Positions 5,207 through 5,892 of a stretch of DNA of 5,892 nucleotides are shown here, piece after piece; positions within the stretch are counted from its first letter, which is position 1, and each line of letters begins with the position of its first letter. This DNA is from Thermococcaceae archaeon (lineage in GTDB: Archaea; Methanobacteriota_B; Thermococci; Thermococcales; Thermococcaceae). The position numbers and the translations under genes are program-made. The stretch spans positions 1 through 5,892 of the forward strand of contig JALSON010000006.1 of NCBI GenBank assembly GCA_026986455.1. The letters are read 5' to 3'. The notes under the pieces were generated by a model, which was not told the DNA's origin, searched no databases, and saw only the letters and a list, made by a program, of their open reading frames with translations.

Positions 5207-5567
5207 ATTAAAAGAGTCCTTAAATGAGTTTTCACTTGAATATAGTCAAATCCCAATCAGAAACCCCTGAAAACCAATGCTCCAAAGAAGAGCTACAAAC
5301 TTTTGATCAAACTTTTCGCCAGCAAACTTTTGGAAAAAGTTTGACCAGAAGAGTGTTCTTTCAATCAAACAGGCGGAAAAACCAGTCGTGCACTAACCGA
5401 GTGCAAATTCAAACGGGGTTTAATACCAAACGAAGCCATTTAAGCAGTTTCAACTTTGTTCTGGCGCTCTTTGAGCGCATTCCTGAGTGAAACACTCCAA
5501 AAGAAGCAAGTGAATGAGAAACCCTCACGAGCAAGGACATTTTTTCAGAAATGCACTTAATCTTCCG
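5207..5567. other. AT-richer non-coding spacer with several perfect hairpins and iterated CAAACTTTT
   Basis: No convincing gene. An 88-codon open frame here (5224-5490) is rich in Gln, Ser, Asn and Phe and crosses the hairpins, unlike the neighbouring proteins, so I do not call it. Seen: CAAACTTTT at 5296, 5308 and 5323, the last pairing with AAAAGTTTG (5335-5343) in a perfect 9-bp stem; TGCACT-AACCG-AGTGCA (5389-5405); GCGCTC-TTT-GAGCGC (5464-5478). The base composition is clearly more AT-rich than the rest of the window, suggesting a relic or an acquired element. I see no box C/D motifs or promoter with clear downstream structure. Confidence 0.5.
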
Positions 5568-5594
5568 CCAACGCTTTGCGAAGCAAAGGGTTGG
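5568..5594 (-). repeat. Perfect hairpin just downstream of tRNA-Cys
   Basis: CCAAC-g-CTTTGC-gaa-GCAAAG-g-GTTGG: 5 bp and 6 bp of pairing separated by one G-G mismatch, with a 3-nt loop. On the minus strand it begins 2 nt after the encoded CCA of tRNA-Cys. It may mark the 3' end of the tRNA precursor or help its processing; the T-tract that usually ends archaeal tRNA transcripts is not evident here. Confidence 0.5.
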
Positions 5595-5596
5595 TA

Positions 5597-5671
5597 TGGA
5601 GCCGGGAGGGGGATTTGAACCCCCGTAAAGCGGATCTGCAGTCCACCGCCTCACCTCTAGGCTATCCCGGC
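5597..5671 (-). tRNA. tRNA-Cys (anticodon GCA), CCA encoded
   Basis: Complete cloverleaf read on the minus strand: acceptor GCCGGGA/TCCCGGC, D-arm GCCT/AGGC with GG in the loop, anticodon stem GTGGA/TCCGC with loop CTGCAGA (anticodon GCA), 5-nt variable loop, T-arm GGGGG-TTCAAAT-CCCCC. The discriminator is T (U73), as required for cysteine tRNAs, and CCA is encoded (5599-5597). No intron. It follows tRNA-Ser after 8 nt and is probably processed from the same precursor. Confidence 0.97.
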
Positions 5672-5679
5672 GTAGAATA

Positions 5680-5766
5680 TGGCGCCGCGGAGGGGATTTG
5701 AACCCCTGAGGGACCACGCCCACCGGCTTAGCAGGCCGGCGCCCTACCAGGCTAGGCTACCGCGGC
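5680..5766 (-). tRNA. tRNA-Ser (anticodon GCU), CCA encoded
   Basis: Complete class II cloverleaf read on the minus strand: acceptor GCCGCGG/CCGCGGC, D-arm starting GCCT, anticodon stem CCGGC/GCCGG with loop CTGCTAA (anticodon GCU, reading AGC and AGU codons), a long 15-nt variable arm (GGG..CCC stem) as expected for serine, T-arm AGGGG-TTCAAAT-CCCCT, discriminator G and encoded CCA (5682-5680). No intron. First gene of a two-tRNA unit with tRNA-Cys 8 nt downstream. Confidence 0.97.
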
Positions 5767-5800
5767 ACTTCAGTGCCCAGGTTATATGACCCTCAGGGGG

Positions 5801-5808
5801 TTTTTAAG
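5801..5808 (-). promoter_or_regulatory. TATA box of the tRNA-Ser/tRNA-Cys unit
   Basis: On the minus strand CTTAAAAA is preceded by an A-rich BRE (CCAAAAAA). The start expected about 25 nt downstream is near 5780, leaving a leader of about 13 nt before tRNA-Ser. GTTAAC, the end of repeat copy 2, sits 8 nt upstream. The nearer CATATAAC (5788-5781) would place the start inside the tRNA and is therefore not used. Confidence 0.65.
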
Positions 5809-5816
5809 TTTTTTGG

Positions 5817-5892
5817 GTTAACAGAAGCGCGTCCGGGGTTGCTGATGTTTGCGTGAAATGCGGGCTCTAACGGGTGCAAAACCAACCCTCAG
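5817..5892 (+). repeat. GTTAAC-bounded hairpin element, copy 2 (cut by right edge)
   Basis: Starts with GTTAAC (5817-5822). Its core 5836-5864 matches the reverse complement of 3186-3158 at 27 of 29 bases. The window then ends on AACCCTCAG (5884-5892), the same arm that precedes the far GTTAAC in copy 1. The spacers differ in length (13 versus 6 nt before the core, 10 nt more after it), so the conserved parts are the core, the AACCC/GGGTT stem and the ends. If the match holds, another GTTAAC should lie just past the edge. Confidence 0.7.

Noticed and set aside
5296..5331. Short CRISPR-like repeats (three CAAACTTTT)
   Set aside because: Repeats are 9 nt with spacers of only 3 and 6 nt, far from CRISPR dimensions.
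5224..5490. 88-codon open frame on the plus strand
   Set aside because: Gln/Ser/Asn-rich, no family resemblance, crosses three perfect hairpins, and has no Shine-Dalgarno; a chance frame in an AT-rich spacer.
5703..5799. CCCTCAGGGG present upstream of tRNA-Ser and, inverted, inside it, as a possible attachment site
   Set aside because: The sequence is nearly self-complementary, only 10 nt, and the tRNA copy is ordinary variable-arm/T-stem sequence; no integrase or other integration sign.

Overview
The window looks like a chromosomal segment of a hyperthermophilic euryarchaeon of the Thermococcales, probably Thermococcus. The aminotransferase is near-identical in plan and length (398 aa) to the Pyrococcus furiosus alanine aminotransferase as I remember it. 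Promoters are archaeal (BRE/TATA about 25 nt before the expected start), Shine-Dalgarno sequences match GGTGAT, and the coding GC content is higher than in Pyrococcus. All family assignments are from recognition of motifs, not from a database search.

Layout. (1) Positions 1-3030, plus strand: a sugar-processing pair, a GH65-type glycoside phosphorylase/hydrolase whose N-terminus lies beyond the left edge, followed after 3 nt by a GH130-type mannosidase/mannoside phosphorylase starting at TTG. (2) 3031-3232: a dense intergenic region holding a candidate C/D box guide RNA on the minus strand with its own promoter, the T-rich end of the sugar operon, a 68-bp hairpin-forming element bounded by GTTAAC, and the promoter of the aminotransferase. 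(3) 3245-4441: alanine aminotransferase. (4) 4480-4683, minus strand: a 67-aa MoaD/ThiS-type beta-grasp sulfur carrier or archaeal ubiquitin-like modifier ending in Gly-Gly. (5) 4745-5206: no protein gene; a promoter, a series of stable hairpins and a strong hairpin-plus-T-run terminator indicate an approximately 355-nt structured non-coding RNA. Its 3' part ends in a sequence resembling the right end of IS200/IS605 (tnpB/omega-RNA) elements, and a second, inverted copy of that end motif lies at 4745-4758; no tnpB gene is present. (6) 5207-5567: AT-richer, non-coding, with several perfect hairpins and iterated CAAACTTTT. (7) 5597-5766, minus strand: tRNA-Ser(GCU) and tRNA-Cys(GCA), both with encoded CCA, transcribed together. 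(8) 5817-5892: a second copy of the GTTAAC-bounded element in opposite orientation, cut by the right edge.

How it fits together. The GH65/GH130 pair probably degrades an imported oligosaccharide inside the cell, possibly giving sugar phosphates. The aminotransferase connects pyruvate and glutamate with alanine, a major fermentation product in this order. The MoaD/ThiS protein and the tRNAs are housekeeping; tRNA thiolation is one plausible role for the former. The most interesting material is non-coding: the structured RNA with IS605-like ends, the GTTAAC element whose ends sit directly upstream of TATA boxes in both copies, and the C/D RNA candidate.
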